Program-made: the position numbers and the translations under genes
Assembly: GCA_001038565.1 (NCBI GenBank)
Contig: LFJO01000005.1
Coordinates: 282,764 to 346,763, forward strand
Length of the DNA: 64,000 bases
Reading direction: 5' to 3'
Origin: Alkalihalobacillus pseudalcaliphilus
GTDB lineage: Bacteria; Bacillota; Bacilli; Bacillales; Bacillaceae_D
Notes under the pieces: model-generated
What the model saw: only the letters and a program-made list of their open reading frames with translations
Database searches by the model: none
Told to the model about the DNA's origin: nothing
Shown: positions 25,447 to 33,844 of the stretch, piece after piece
Numbering within the stretch: position 1 is the stretch's first letter
How the letters are laid out: each line of letters opens with the position of its first letter

Positions 25447-27939
25447 ATGAAACGTATCGTTTCACTTTTTAGTTTAGCTATTGTAGTCATATTATTTTTA
25501 GCTCCTATGTATGCTAAAGCAGATGTGACCATGTTTGATGAAGTTTCATTTTTTACAAATGCAGAACAAGAACAAATCGAGAATGAATATGCAGATACAC
25601 GATTTGATTACTTAATCATGTCTGTTCATGAGATGGAATTGAACACGATTGAAGCTGAGGCAGAGCGTTTGTTTGAAGAAGGGCAAGCAGATGTTCTTTT
25701 ACTTTTAAATGCAGAATATGAGGCACAGTTACAAGTAGGTGTAGGAACTGACGCCGAGGTAGCTATTACCGAGGGCTTTGGGACAAATGCACTTCAAAAC
25801 TTATTAGAAACAACTTTTCTAACATCAGCTATGGATGACCAAATGCAAGAGGGTGTAGAGCTCTTAATTACGGAGGTTGAAGAAAGAGCTGTGCTTTATT
25901 TTGATGAGCAGACAGAGTCAACTTCACCAGCTCCGGAAATTATTCCTCCAACAGACTCTAGTGAAAACAATTCTTCTTCCGTTTCGGGATTCGATTTGTT
26001 CATTTCACTTATTTTGGTTAGTATTTTTGTTGTTGCTGTTGTTCTATTCTTCAAAAGTCGTCGTAAAAAGAAAATGGAAATCTTCAAAAAAGAAATCATT
26101 GATTGGCAAAACCGGATATTATCTCGAGTATTGAAACCTTATAATCAAACGAGTGATCGCCTTCGATTGGCAAAAGGTGAAACAGAAAAAGTGTTAAAAG
26201 ATTTGTCTGATCAACTTTTTGCTATTTTGACACAAGCGAAAGAGCGTGAGCATGCTATTAATAAGATTAATATGAAAAAGTGGGAGCCATTTATGAAGGC
26301 AATGAAACCACTTGAAGAAGTATCTGAAGCAGATGAGTATCAGCTCGAGAAATTAATTGTAGAAGTCAACCAGTTATTTCAAGAAGAAATGAACATGACA
26401 GAACGAATTAAAGAACATGTGACGGTACAAGAACAAACGATAGAAGTTTTTAAAAGTACGCAAAAGAAATATGATGAACATTTTCCTTCTTTAGAAAATG
26501 ACCTTAAGAACTTGTTAAAATCAGGTGAAAAAGCAAGTCAGCTAGAGAAAGACTTTGACTTTATTGGTGCTGCAAGGTTATTAAATCTATCAGTAGAAGA
26601 GAATACTCAGTTTAAAAATAACTTAGAGTTACTTGATAAATTCATGGAGGAAAGCCAGCATTTAGATAAGGAAATGAGGCAAAGAAAAGATCGGTTATTG
26701 GGCAAAATGAACAAAGAAAAATTAATAGGAATTTCACAAGATATTGATACTTTTTTTGAATCAGCTAGCCAGGCCTTTCAACAACTTAAGGATAGTATTA
26801 AACTGGGAAATGTTAAAAAAGCTGCAGATACCCATAAAAAGATGTTAGATGTTTTAACCGAGTCGGAACAGTTTGTTCAAGACCTTATTAAAAAAAGGGA
26901 TGATTCTAAAAGAATAGTAAGTAAAGTTGAAGCGGATATAAAAAATGATTCAGATTTGGAGTCTAAATATCAATTAGAGTTAACCCGTTTACAATCGGAT
27001 TTCCTTGAAAATCATTGGTCCGATATTCCGAGCCTTTATCAGAGCATACAACGTGAAGTAGCTGAATTAAAAGCCGATTTGCCTAATGTCCACTATTTAT
27101 TACAAGTGGAGGTTCAGGATTATAACCAAGCTTTTGAGTTAGCTTTAAGGATACAGAAACATGTGATTGACTTACAAAGTAAGTACAATGATTGCTTTAA
27201 ACGCTATGAGTCGCTTCAATATACTCATAAAAAGCTGCAATTTAGAATAAACCAGTTAGAAAGTGATGTATCAAGATTATCCGCTCTGATTAATAAAGAA
27301 GGGCTTTCCGTTTATATAGAAGAGCTACATTCCCTAGGAGATGAGATTCGATTTAGGACGAAGGAGTCCCGTCAAACTCCAATAGACCTAGAGCGAATTC
27401 AAAGTAGTATAGAAGAATTGGAGCGGAAGTTTAAAGAGCTCGAAAAATATGTCCAGCATACGATTAGGCAAAAACGTGATGTAGAAAGAGAATGGCAGGA
27501 AAAAGAACGAGCTTACTCTCAGGCACAGCATAGGTATGGAAGAGGGATATCAACACGGTCTTATGACAGTCAATATCAAGGTATACGTTCAGACGTACAG
27601 GGGCTTATTTCTAATGGGGACTATGAACAAGCTCGAGGAAAGATTTCTCAGCTTTCTTCCATGACGAGAAATATGAAAAGAGATTATGACCAGCACCGAC
27701 TACATCAACGTAATCGCAATCAATCAACTAGAAATGCTGCCTCTTTTATAGTAGGTACCCAAGTTGGGAAATCAATGAGTGATCGGAATCGTAATCATCG
27801 TTTTCCTAGTAATTCTGGCTCAAGAGGCGCAAGTGGGGGCTTCGGTTCGCGTAACTCTGGGTCGAGAGGAGCTGGAGGAAGCTTTGGTGGCTCCAGAGGT
27901 GGATCTCGTGGAGCAGGTGGTAGTTTCAAAAAGCGCTAA
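25447..27939 (+). CDS. TPM-domain protein with long coiled coil and Gly/Ser/Arg-rich tail
   Basis: An 830-residue protein built as follows: signal peptide (about 1-26), a TPM-like external domain (about 27-150) beginning VTMFDEVSFFTNAEQEQIEN, a low-complexity linker, one membrane helix (about 180-203), and roughly 500 residues of predicted coiled coil on the far side. It ends in a tail of repeated SRGAGGSFGG-like motifs. The signal-TPM-TM-Gly/Ser tail order resembles the YgcG family, but the long coiled coil is unusual. It converges on a pspA gene across a shared terminator; TPM proteins are often neighbours of PspA genes, so a membrane-stress role is inferred. Confidence 0.75.
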   Translation: MKRIVSLFSLAIVVILFLAPMYAKADVTMFDEVSFFTNAEQEQIENEYADTRFDYLIMSVHEMELNTIEAEAERLFEEGQADVLLLLNAEYEAQLQVGVGTDAEVAITEGFGTNALQNLLETTFLTSAMDDQMQEGVELLITEVEERAVLYFDEQTESTSPAPEIIPPTDSSENNSSSVSGFDLFISLILVSIFVVAVVLFFKSRRKKKMEIFKKEIIDWQNRILSRVLKPYNQTSDRLRLAKGETEKVLKDLSDQLFAILTQAKEREHAINKINMKKWEPFMKAMKPLEEVSEADEYQLEKLIVEVNQLFQEEMNMTERIKEHVTVQEQTIEVFKSTQKKYDEHFPSLENDLKNLLKSGEKASQLEKDFDFIGAARLLNLSVEENTQFKNNLELLDKFMEESQHLDKEMRQRKDRLLGKMNKEKLIGISQDIDTFFESASQAFQQLKDSIKLGNVKKAADTHKKMLDVLTESEQFVQDLIKKRDDSKRIVSKVEADIKNDSDLESKYQLELTRLQSDFLENHWSDIPSLYQSIQREVAELKADLPNVHYLLQVEVQDYNQAFELALRIQKHVIDLQSKYNDCFKRYESLQYTHKKLQFRINQLESDVSRLSALINKEGLSVYIEELHSLGDEIRFRTKESRQTPIDLERIQSSIEELERKFKELEKYVQHTIRQKRDVEREWQEKERAYSQAQHRYGRGISTRSYDSQYQGIRSDVQGLISNGDYEQARGKISQLSSMTRNMKRDYDQHRLHQRNRNQSTRNAASFIVGTQVGKSMSDRNRNHRFPSNSGSRGASGGFGSRNSGSRGAGGSFGGSRGGSRGAGGSFKKR

Positions 27940-27952
27940 GCGTTAATATGAA

Positions 27953-27987
27953 GAAAGAGTTGGTCAAATTTGACCAACTCTTTTTTC
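27953..27987. terminator. Bidirectional terminator between the TPM gene and pspA
   Basis: GAGTTGGTCAAA / TTTGACCAACTC is a perfect 24-base palindrome with A-rich and T-rich flanks, so it can serve both convergent genes. Confidence 0.85.
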
Positions 27988-28016
27988 TCTTTATCATTAT
28001 GTTGAACGAATTGATA

Positions 28017-28706
28017 TTATTCAGCAGGCTCTTCGTTTTTCGTTGCTAACTTTGCCTTCAAAGCAGCAAGTTCTGAATCTACACTTGAATTGGTCGTTAA
28101 TGCGGCCAATTCATCATCTAAAGAGCGGTTAGCACTTCTAAGCTCCTCAGAGCTAGCGGCTTCTGCTTCGTTACGCATGACCTTTTCTTCCATTCGATCG
28201 AAGCCAGATTTAGCTCCACCAATCCCACTTAAGGAATTGTTAACTTTTGTACGTGCTTTGGCACTTTCAGAACGTGCTTTAAGAGAATCTTTTTTCATCT
28301 TCATTTCTCTTAACTCATCATTCATTTCTTTTAACTTGTCTTTTAATTCGCCTGAAAGTTTTTTAGCCTCTTGCCAAGATGTACTTAAAGAATCAGCATG
28401 AGATTGGTGTTTGTTTTTATCTTCTAAAACACGTCTCGCTAGGTCTTCGTCACCTGTTTCTAACGCAGTCATAGCTTGCTCTTCGCGTTTTGTGACTAAT
28501 GCTGCAGCTTCTTTATATTGCTTCTCTAGTAATTTCTCGTTAGCAATTTGTTTGGCAACTGCTGATTGGACATCTGCAATATCATTTTCCATGTCAATAA
28601 CAAATTGATCGACCATTTTTACAGGGTCCTCAGCTTTGCTTAAAAGTGAGTTTAATTCTGATGAAACGATTGTTCGTACGCGATTAAAAAAACGAAACAT
28701 GGTCAT
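28017..28706 (-). CDS. pspA: PspA/IM30-family phage-shock protein
   Basis: A 229-residue almost wholly helical PspA-family protein. The N-terminal amphipathic segment FRFFNRVRTIVSSELNSLLS and the EDPVKMVDQFVIDMENDI motif are typical, followed by long Glu/Lys-rich coiled coil. The family forms ESCRT-III-like oligomers that support damaged membranes. It is the second PspA homologue in this window (the other is LiaH at 58.4 kb) and resembles the B. subtilis YdjF branch, which belongs to the sigma-W regulon. No sigma-W promoter could be confirmed by eye. Confidence 0.9.
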   Translation of the reverse strand: MTMFRFFNRVRTIVSSELNSLLSKAEDPVKMVDQFVIDMENDIADVQSAVAKQIANEKLLEKQYKEAAALVTKREEQAMTALETGDEDLARRVLEDKNKHQSHADSLSTSWQEAKKLSGELKDKLKEMNDELREMKMKKDSLKARSESAKARTKVNNSLSGIGGAKSGFDRMEEKVMRNEAEAASSEELRSANRSLDDELAALTTNSSVDSELAALKAKLATKNEEPAE

Positions 28707-28818
28707 CCCTCCATAAAAGTTAATATCTTCTATTTTAGCACATTGTCAACGATTAATGTGTTCGATACTTTATTTACGGATGAGATTCTAAAAGGTTTCA
28801 AATAATTTTTTAGAATGC

Positions 28819-29259
28819 TCACTCCCAGAAGATAAGCCATTCCTTTTCTACTTTTGATACGATTACATTTTGTGTGAGAGTTAGTTGTCCGTATTTTGAA
28901 TCGTAATATTGATGAACTTTTATCGAGTAACCATCTATGGTTTTTTCGTCGTTCATTTGAAAATTGGAGACTTTGTTGGGATTTTCTAATGTGTATTCAA
29001 AGCTATCTGTTCCAAAATGCCCCATAAATACATGGGCACGATCTTGTATATAACTGCTTATAGGAAAACGTTCCTGAATAGTTGGGTGTAATAATTGCCA
29101 CGAAGATGAGAAATTACCTTCTTGTTCGTATTGGTAAAATGAGTGAACCGTTTTCTCTGCGTGGTTGCTCCCGCTAGGAATTAAAAGAAAAATGACGATA
29201 AAAAAGGTGAAAAAAATGGTGATGAGGATCAATATAGGGTTGGTTCGACGACGGTACAT
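28819..29259 (-). CDS. Membrane-anchored hypothetical protein
   Basis: A 146-residue protein with a short basic N-terminus (MYRRRTNP) and one membrane helix (about 9-28). The external domain of about 115 residues begins HAEKTVHSFYQYEQEGNFSS and ends in aromatic VEKEWLIFWE. The pattern of an early helix with a Tyr/Trp-rich beta region resembles NTF2-like stress proteins, but I do not recognise the family. TAAGGAGGAG precedes the ATG. It is read in the same direction as pspA, 112 bases upstream of it, so joint regulation is possible. Confidence 0.75.
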   Translation of the reverse strand: MYRRRTNPILILITIFFTFFIVIFLLIPSGSNHAEKTVHSFYQYEQEGNFSSSWQLLHPTIQERFPISSYIQDRAHVFMGHFGTDSFEYTLENPNKVSNFQMNDEKTIDGYSIKVHQYYDSKYGQLTLTQNVIVSKVEKEWLIFWE

Positions 29260-29344
29260 ATTCTCCTCCTTACAAAGTGCGTAGTTATTATTATATATAT
29301 TTTGCTTTAGCGCTTGTATGAGGAAAATCGATAATGAATGATGT

Positions 29345-29745
29345 GAAGTGAATCAAGAGCAAACGATGAATTTCGGGGTTGCGGGCGGGAAAAGAGGGAG
29401 AAAGCCCGAGCAAACGGTGAATCTCGGGATTGCGGGCGGAAAAAGCGAGAGAAAGCCCGAGTAAACGCTGAATCGCGGGGTTGCGGGCGGAAAAAGCGAG
29501 AGAAAGCCCGAGCAAACGCCGAATCTCGGGATTGCGGGCGGAAAAAGCGAGAGAAAGCCCGAGCAAACGGTGAATCTCGGGATTGCGGGCGGAAAAAGCG
29601 AGAGAAAGCCCGAGCAAACGGTGAATCTCGGGGTTGCGGGCGGAAAAAGCGAGAGAAAGCCCGAGCAAACGGTGAATCTCGGGATTGTGGGCGGAAAAAG
29701 AGGGAGAAAGCCCGAGCAAACGCCGAATCTCGGTTATGAGCTGTG
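29345..29745. repeat. Tandem array of a 51-bp GC-rich unit
   Basis: Unit boundaries (CAAACG) fall at 29360, 29411, 29462, 29513, 29564, 29615, 29666 and 29717, always 51 bases apart: seven full units and partial ends. Each has CTCGGG...CCCGAG, able to form a hairpin, around GCGGGCGGAAAAAG. Because 51 is a multiple of three, long open frames appear on both strands as 17-residue repeats; they lack ribosome sites and are not called as genes. The base composition is far more GC-rich than the flanks. Confidence 0.9.
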
Positions 29746-29761
29746 GTGGTCGCCACAGTAA

Positions 29762-29914
29762 CTATTCGCTTTCTCCATTGTTTTCCTGTTTTTCAAGTTC
29801 AGCTAATTTCGCTATGAGAATATGCTGAGGCATATGCATAATCTGCTCAATCGGTAAATTTAATGACTTTGACAATTTTTGTGCGGTTTCCGCTGAGATT
29901 TGTAAAGGTCTCAC
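29762..29914 (-). CDS. yycC: YycC-family small protein
   Basis: A 50-residue protein starting at GTG behind GAGGAGTG: it begins MRPLQISAETAQKL and continues with LPIEQIMHMPQHILI, then a Lys/Glu-rich tail. This reads like the YycC-like family of small Bacillus proteins of unknown function. The protein is predicted helical and cytoplasmic. It ends directly beside the 51-bp array and has a good ribosome site. Confidence 0.75.
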   Translation of the reverse strand: MRPLQISAETAQKLSKSLNLPIEQIMHMPQHILIAKLAELEKQENNGESE

Positions 29915-30079
29915 TTCTAACACTCCTCTAGAAAATAATACTATTAGTTTAACTTATTTTTGTACAAGATGCATAGGGGAAAAACGTTGAACGATAAACA
30001 AGATATTTATACATTATCACCAAAAAGCAAAAAAGGATTAAAGGAGTTTGAATAATCTAAAAATAACTGAAGATCTTAT

Positions 30080-30107
30080 TGACATATGTGTTGAATAAGG
30101 TAGTATG
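30080..30107 (+). promoter_or_regulatory. Sigma-A type promoter
   Basis: TTGACA and TAGTAT are spaced 16 bases apart, about 50 bases before the aminotransferase gene. A TATAAT slightly further on lacks a matching -35. Confidence 0.45.
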
Positions 30108-30156
30108 GTTATAATATTCAAAAATCAAAATTGTGAAAAAATAGAGGTGTCTTATT

Positions 30157-31368
30157 ATGAAATATGCGTTTGCAAAGCGTGTTCGCCATCTTCAGTCTTC
30201 TGCTGTAAGAGATATTTTAAAAGTTGTGGGGCAAGGGGATGTTATTTCTTTTGCAGGAGGGCTACCTGATGATGAGCTCTTTCCAATGAAGGGGATAGAA
30301 GATGCATTTGCACGAGTGTTTGCAACGGGAAAAGGCTCAGCTTTACAATATGCAGAAACAGAAGGTTATCGGCCATTAAGAGAAGAGATTATTAAAAGAA
30401 TGAATGAAAAAAAGGGCATAATGAATTATTCTTCTGATGAAGTTTTAGTAACCACTGGTTCACAGCAAGCCATTGATTTATTTTCAAGGATTATGCTAGG
30501 ACCAGAAGATTATGTATTAACCGAGGATCCTACTTACTTAGCTGCTCTGCAAGTATTCCATTCCTATGAAGCTAATGTCTTAGCCGTCGATTCAGATGAT
30601 GATGGCATGTTTCCAGACGATTTAGAACAAAAGATGAAACAATACAAACCTAAAGCTGTTTATGTAGTTCCTACTTTTTCAAATCCAGCAGGTAGGGTCT
30701 GGTCGCTTGAGCGAAGGAAAGCTTTAATCCAGCTTGCACATAAATATAATGTAGTCATATTTGAAGATGATCCATATGGTGAATTGCAGTTTTTGGATAA
30801 TGAACAGTATACACCGTTAGCAGCATTAGATGATGGCACACATGTTTTATATACAAGTACTTTCTCAAAGATTGCCGTCCCTGCCTTACGAACAGGTTGG
30901 GTTATGGGTCCCTATCAAATTATTCGTATGATGTCACAAGCAAAGCAGGCCAATGACCTACACACTAATTCACTTTCCCAGCAGGCTTTGTATCAATTAT
31001 GTACGAACTTTAATTTAGATGGACATATTGAGCAATTGATTTCTGTTTATCGTTCAAGAATGGAAGTTATGGTGGACTGTTTACAAAAAGCTGATTTACC
31101 GGAATTATCCTTTGTTAAGCCAAGAGGCGGTATGTTCTTGTGGGTAGAACTGAGCGAGCGCTTGAACACCACAATTTTATTAAATGAAGCGGTAAGAAAT
31201 GGTGTGGCTTATGTTCCTGGAGAACCGTTCTACGCGGGGCTTGCAAAGAAAAATACGATGCGTCTGAATTTTACACATGCCACACCAGAACGAATTGAAA
31301 AAGGGATTAATCTTTTGGTGGAAGTCCTCTCAAAAAAAGTGGAACATCAAGAACATTTTTTCGTCTAA
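30157..31368 (+). CDS. PLP-dependent aminotransferase, LysN/2-aminoadipate type
   Basis: A 403-residue fold-type I aminotransferase of the branch related to MocR C-terminal domains and LysN, without the GntR helix-turn-helix. Motifs: ISFAGGLPDDELFP, YAETEGYRPLREEI, VTTGSQQAIDLF, VVPTFSNPAGRVW, EDDPYGELQF, the PLP-lysine YTSTFSKIAVPALRTGW, and FVKPRGGMFLWVEL. Such enzymes act on aromatic, branched-chain or 2-aminoadipate substrates; the exact substrate is not evident. AGAGGTG lies before the ATG. It is a single-gene unit with its own promoter. Confidence 0.88.
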   Translation: MKYAFAKRVRHLQSSAVRDILKVVGQGDVISFAGGLPDDELFPMKGIEDAFARVFATGKGSALQYAETEGYRPLREEIIKRMNEKKGIMNYSSDEVLVTTGSQQAIDLFSRIMLGPEDYVLTEDPTYLAALQVFHSYEANVLAVDSDDDGMFPDDLEQKMKQYKPKAVYVVPTFSNPAGRVWSLERRKALIQLAHKYNVVIFEDDPYGELQFLDNEQYTPLAALDDGTHVLYTSTFSKIAVPALRTGWVMGPYQIIRMMSQAKQANDLHTNSLSQQALYQLCTNFNLDGHIEQLISVYRSRMEVMVDCLQKADLPELSFVKPRGGMFLWVELSERLNTTILLNEAVRNGVAYVPGEPFYAGLAKKNTMRLNFTHATPERIEKGINLLVEVLSKKVEHQEHFFV

Positions 31369-31510
31369 GGTTCACAGAAAGTAGAGTAGAATTTAGAAAT
31401 TTTCATGGAAAAGCCCGCTTCACTCCGCCGCTATCAAAGATAAAAATCTAGCATGTTTTTTCGGTCAAATTCACGTAAAATCTGCTCGTATCGGTCAGGT
31501 TTTCTTACAG

Positions 31511-31550
31511 CAAAAAAGGCTTTTATCCTTTTAAGGAGAAAGCCTTTTTC
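31511..31550 (-). terminator. Terminator of the lemA-htpX operon
   Basis: AAAAAAGGCTTT and AAAGCCTTTTT form a stem with a loop of about 14 bases; T runs lie on both strands. Confidence 0.7.
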
Positions 31551-31551
31551 T

Positions 31552-32445
31552 TTACATTTGATCGAGCCTTCGAATTCTTTCTTCGGGGCGAGGATGTGTT
31601 GAAAACAAGTTGCGTGCTTTTTTCTTGAGTGGATCTGAGAAATATAACGGTGCTGAAGTTGTGGATGCCTCTTTAACTGGCGTATTGACACTTGTTATTT
31701 TGCTTAATGCAGAAGCAAGAGCACCAGGGTTACGAGTTAATTCAGCTGCCGAAGCATCTGCAAGGAATTCACGATTCCTAGATATCGCTAATCGAATTAA
31801 TGTTGCGACAATGGGAGCGAAAATAATTAAGACGAAAGCAACAACAAAAATGATAGCCGATTGATTATTGTTATTATTTCCATGGTTTCTTCTTCGCCCA
31901 GAGTAATAAAGAATACGTGAGCCTAGATCACTTAAAATGGCTACGACTGAAACGAGTGCGATGGCAATGGTGGCTAAGCGAATATCATAATTTCGAATAT
32001 GGGCAATCTCATGTGCGATGACACCCTCTAGCTCTTCTCGATTTAATGTATCTAGGAGACCGGTTGTAACAGCAACGGCTCCTTTTTTAGGTGATGTGCC
32101 AGTTGCAAAGGCGTTTGGGCTTGGATCCTTGATGATGTAAACTTTCGGAGTGGGGATTCTTGCAGCAAGAGCCAATGCTTCTACGGTATGCCACAAAAAA
32201 GGGTGATCTTGAGCTTGCTTGATCTCCTTGGCATGATTCATTTTCATTACAACATTTGTGCTAGATAAAAGCATAATGAATGTATAGCCGCCACCTAATA
32301 GGCCAGCAATTACCATACCACTAATATAATCGCCCATTTGTATGTAGGTAAATGCAGCACCTACTGCTAATACGAATAGGATAAAACCTGTAACGATAAA
32401 GACAGTCTGTCGTTTATTCCGTTCTATCTGCTTATATAAGACCAA
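31552..32445 (-). CDS. htpX: HtpX-type membrane zinc metalloprotease
   Basis: A 297-residue M48-family protease: two N-terminal membrane helices, the zinc site VIAHEIAHIRNYDIRLATI (HExxH), two further helices, and the third ligand region FLADASAAELTRNPGALA. It degrades misfolded membrane proteins. The start is TTG behind GGGGGAATTAGG, giving MVLYKQIERNKRQ, the usual N-terminus of the LemA-linked branch. It lies 19 bases after lemA and is surely cotranscribed. Confidence 0.95.
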   Translation of the reverse strand: MVLYKQIERNKRQTVFIVTGFILFVLAVGAAFTYIQMGDYISGMVIAGLLGGGYTFIMLLSSTNVVMKMNHAKEIKQAQDHPFLWHTVEALALAARIPTPKVYIIKDPSPNAFATGTSPKKGAVAVTTGLLDTLNREELEGVIAHEIAHIRNYDIRLATIAIALVSVVAILSDLGSRILYYSGRRRNHGNNNNNQSAIIFVVAFVLIIFAPIVATLIRLAISRNREFLADASAAELTRNPGALASALSKITSVNTPVKEASTTSAPLYFSDPLKKKARNLFSTHPRPEERIRRLDQM

Positions 32446-32464
32446 CCTAATTCCCCCGAATCAA

Positions 32465-33022
32465 TTAAAATTCAACTTTTACATTCTCCTGTTCTTGTGG
32501 AGGGACTCTAAACATATCTGCTTTTTGGAAATTGTGTAATGAAGCAACGATATTAGATGGAAACGAATCAATCTTTGTATTATATTCACGAACGGTTTTA
32601 TTATAAAGTTGTCGTGAGTAAGCAATCTTATTTTCTGTACCTGTTAACTCCTCTTGTAACATTAAGAAGTTCTGATTCGCTTTTAGCTCAGGATAATCCT
32701 CACGTAAGGCAAAAAGCTGCCTAATTCCTTGAGAAAGTTGATTATTTGTTTCCATTTCCTCGGACCTTGATTGCTCGGAGGTTGCCCCTTGGTTTCTAAG
32801 TTGAATAACACGTTCTAATGTTTCTTGCTCATGTTTTGTATAACCTTTAACCGTTGAGACTAGGTTTGGAACTAGATCATAGCGTCGTTTAAGTTGATTT
32901 TTAATTTGATACCATGATTCCTCAACCCAATTTTGATATTTAACTAACGAATTATAGCAGACAATCCAAATGATGATGAATAGAACAATAATACCTCCGC
33001 CGATATAAAAACCCATAAACAT
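32465..33022 (-). CDS. lemA: LemA family membrane protein
   Basis: A 185-residue protein with one N-terminal membrane helix (about 5-22) and an external four-helix domain. LemA motifs NSLVKYQNWVEESWYQIKNQ, LKRRYDLVPNLVSTVKGY and VREYNTKIDSFPSNIVA are present. LemA and HtpX are commonly paired in Firmicutes; LemA may aid or localise the protease. AAAGGAG precedes the ATG. Confidence 0.93.
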   Translation of the reverse strand: MFMGFYIGGGIIVLFIIIWIVCYNSLVKYQNWVEESWYQIKNQLKRRYDLVPNLVSTVKGYTKHEQETLERVIQLRNQGATSEQSRSEEMETNNQLSQGIRQLFALREDYPELKANQNFLMLQEELTGTENKIAYSRQLYNKTVREYNTKIDSFPSNIVASLHNFQKADMFRVPPQEQENVKVEF

Positions 33023-33295
33023 AACTCCTTTCCGATCTTCATTTTATATACGTTATGTAAAACAAAAATGTTTCATTTCTAAAGCATAACACGAGCTAAA
33101 ATTTCTTTAAATATGAGATTTGACCTTTTTATGGAAATTGATATTTGTCGATCGATGGCAAAGACAATCTTTTCCGAATGATCAAAACCCAAATTTTAGT
33201 TTTCCGTGTTCATTTTCCGTTTATTGCTAATTAATTTTCTACATAAGATTTAAGAAAAAATCCAAACTATGATTACACAAGGAGGTGAGACAAAC

Positions 33296-33496
33296 ATGGC
33301 AAACAACAGTTCAAATCAACTTGTAGTACCAGGCGTACAACAAGCTTTAGATTCAATGAAATATGAAATCGCTTCTGAATTTGGTGTACAACTTGGACCA
33401 GACGCTACAGCGCGTGCTAACGGTTCAGTTGGTGGTGAAATCACAAAGCGTTTAGTTCAAATGGCTGAGCAACAATTTGGTGGTTACCAAAAATAA
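33296..33496 (+). CDS. Small acid-soluble spore protein, alpha/beta type
   Basis: A 66-residue DNA-binding spore protein. Both family signatures are clear: [10 protein letters not shown] (with the Glu-Ile-Ala GPR protease site) and [19 protein letters not shown]. It coats spore DNA and protects it from UV and heat, then is degraded at germination. An open frame extends back to 33269, but AAGGAGGTGA at about 33279-33288 fixes the ATG at 33296. Sigma-G control is expected from the family; I could not find a convincing sigma-G promoter by eye. Confidence 0.96.
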   Translation: MANNSSNQLVVPGVQQALDSMKYEIASEFGVQLGPDATARANGSVGGEITKRLVQMAEQQFGGYQK

Positions 33497-33505
33497 TAAG
33501 TGTGG

Positions 33506-33540
33506 ATTAAGAGGTGAGTTGATGCTCACCTCTTCTTAAT
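33506..33540 (+). terminator. Probable terminator after the SASP gene
   Basis: TTAAGAGGTGAG pairs with CTCACCTCTTCTTAA; only a weak T tract follows. Confidence 0.5.
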
Positions 33541-33561
33541 TGTTAAGAGGAGAGGTTGTCT

Positions 33562-33807
33562 GTGAGTTTATGTCCAGTATGTAATGGATTCTCAGTCATT
33601 AAGAAACAATGTTCGAGCTGTCATCATTTATTGATCGATTTTGGCCGTGTTAACGATTATATCGATAAATATAGTGCTTATGAGGAGATAGATATTATTA
33701 ACTTAGATAACCAAATTAGTCATGACCATACGAATCAACTTTGTACCCATTATTTATATTGTAAAACATGTCAAGAAACGGAGATTATTTTGTTGAAAGA
33801 AAAGTAA
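33562..33807 (+). CDS. Small zinc-ribbon-like protein
   Basis: An 81-residue protein with an N-terminal CPVCNG...CSSC pair of Cys knuckles that probably binds zinc. An acidic DYIDKYSAYEEIDIINLDN segment follows, and a second Cys/His cluster (HDHTNQLCTHYLYCKTC) lies near the C-terminus. I do not recognise a named family. An in-frame TTG at 33556 lies next to the ribosome site; GTG at 33562 is better spaced after GAGGAGAGG. The gene is converging on msmX and ends just before its terminator. Confidence 0.7.
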   Translation: MSLCPVCNGFSVIKKQCSSCHHLLIDFGRVNDYIDKYSAYEEIDIINLDNQISHDHTNQLCTHYLYCKTCQETEIILLKEK

Positions 33808-33838
33808 AACCCCATTACTCACAAGAATAATGGGGTAA
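33806..33838 (-). terminator. Terminator of msmX
   Basis: On the minus strand CCCCATTATTC / GAGTAATGGGG forms a stem followed by TTTTACTTTT. Confidence 0.65.
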
Positions 33839-33844
33839 GGTGAA

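Noticed and set aside
29291-29756. Minus-strand repeat proteins of 142 and 149 residues
   Set aside because: Both are readings of the 51-bp array in two frames (17-residue periods); neither has a ribosome site, and the composition follows the DNA repeat.
33181-33295. Sigma-G promoter for the SASP gene
   Set aside because: CATAAGA near 33240 is close to the -10 consensus, but no matching -35 at the right distance was found, so it is not listed.
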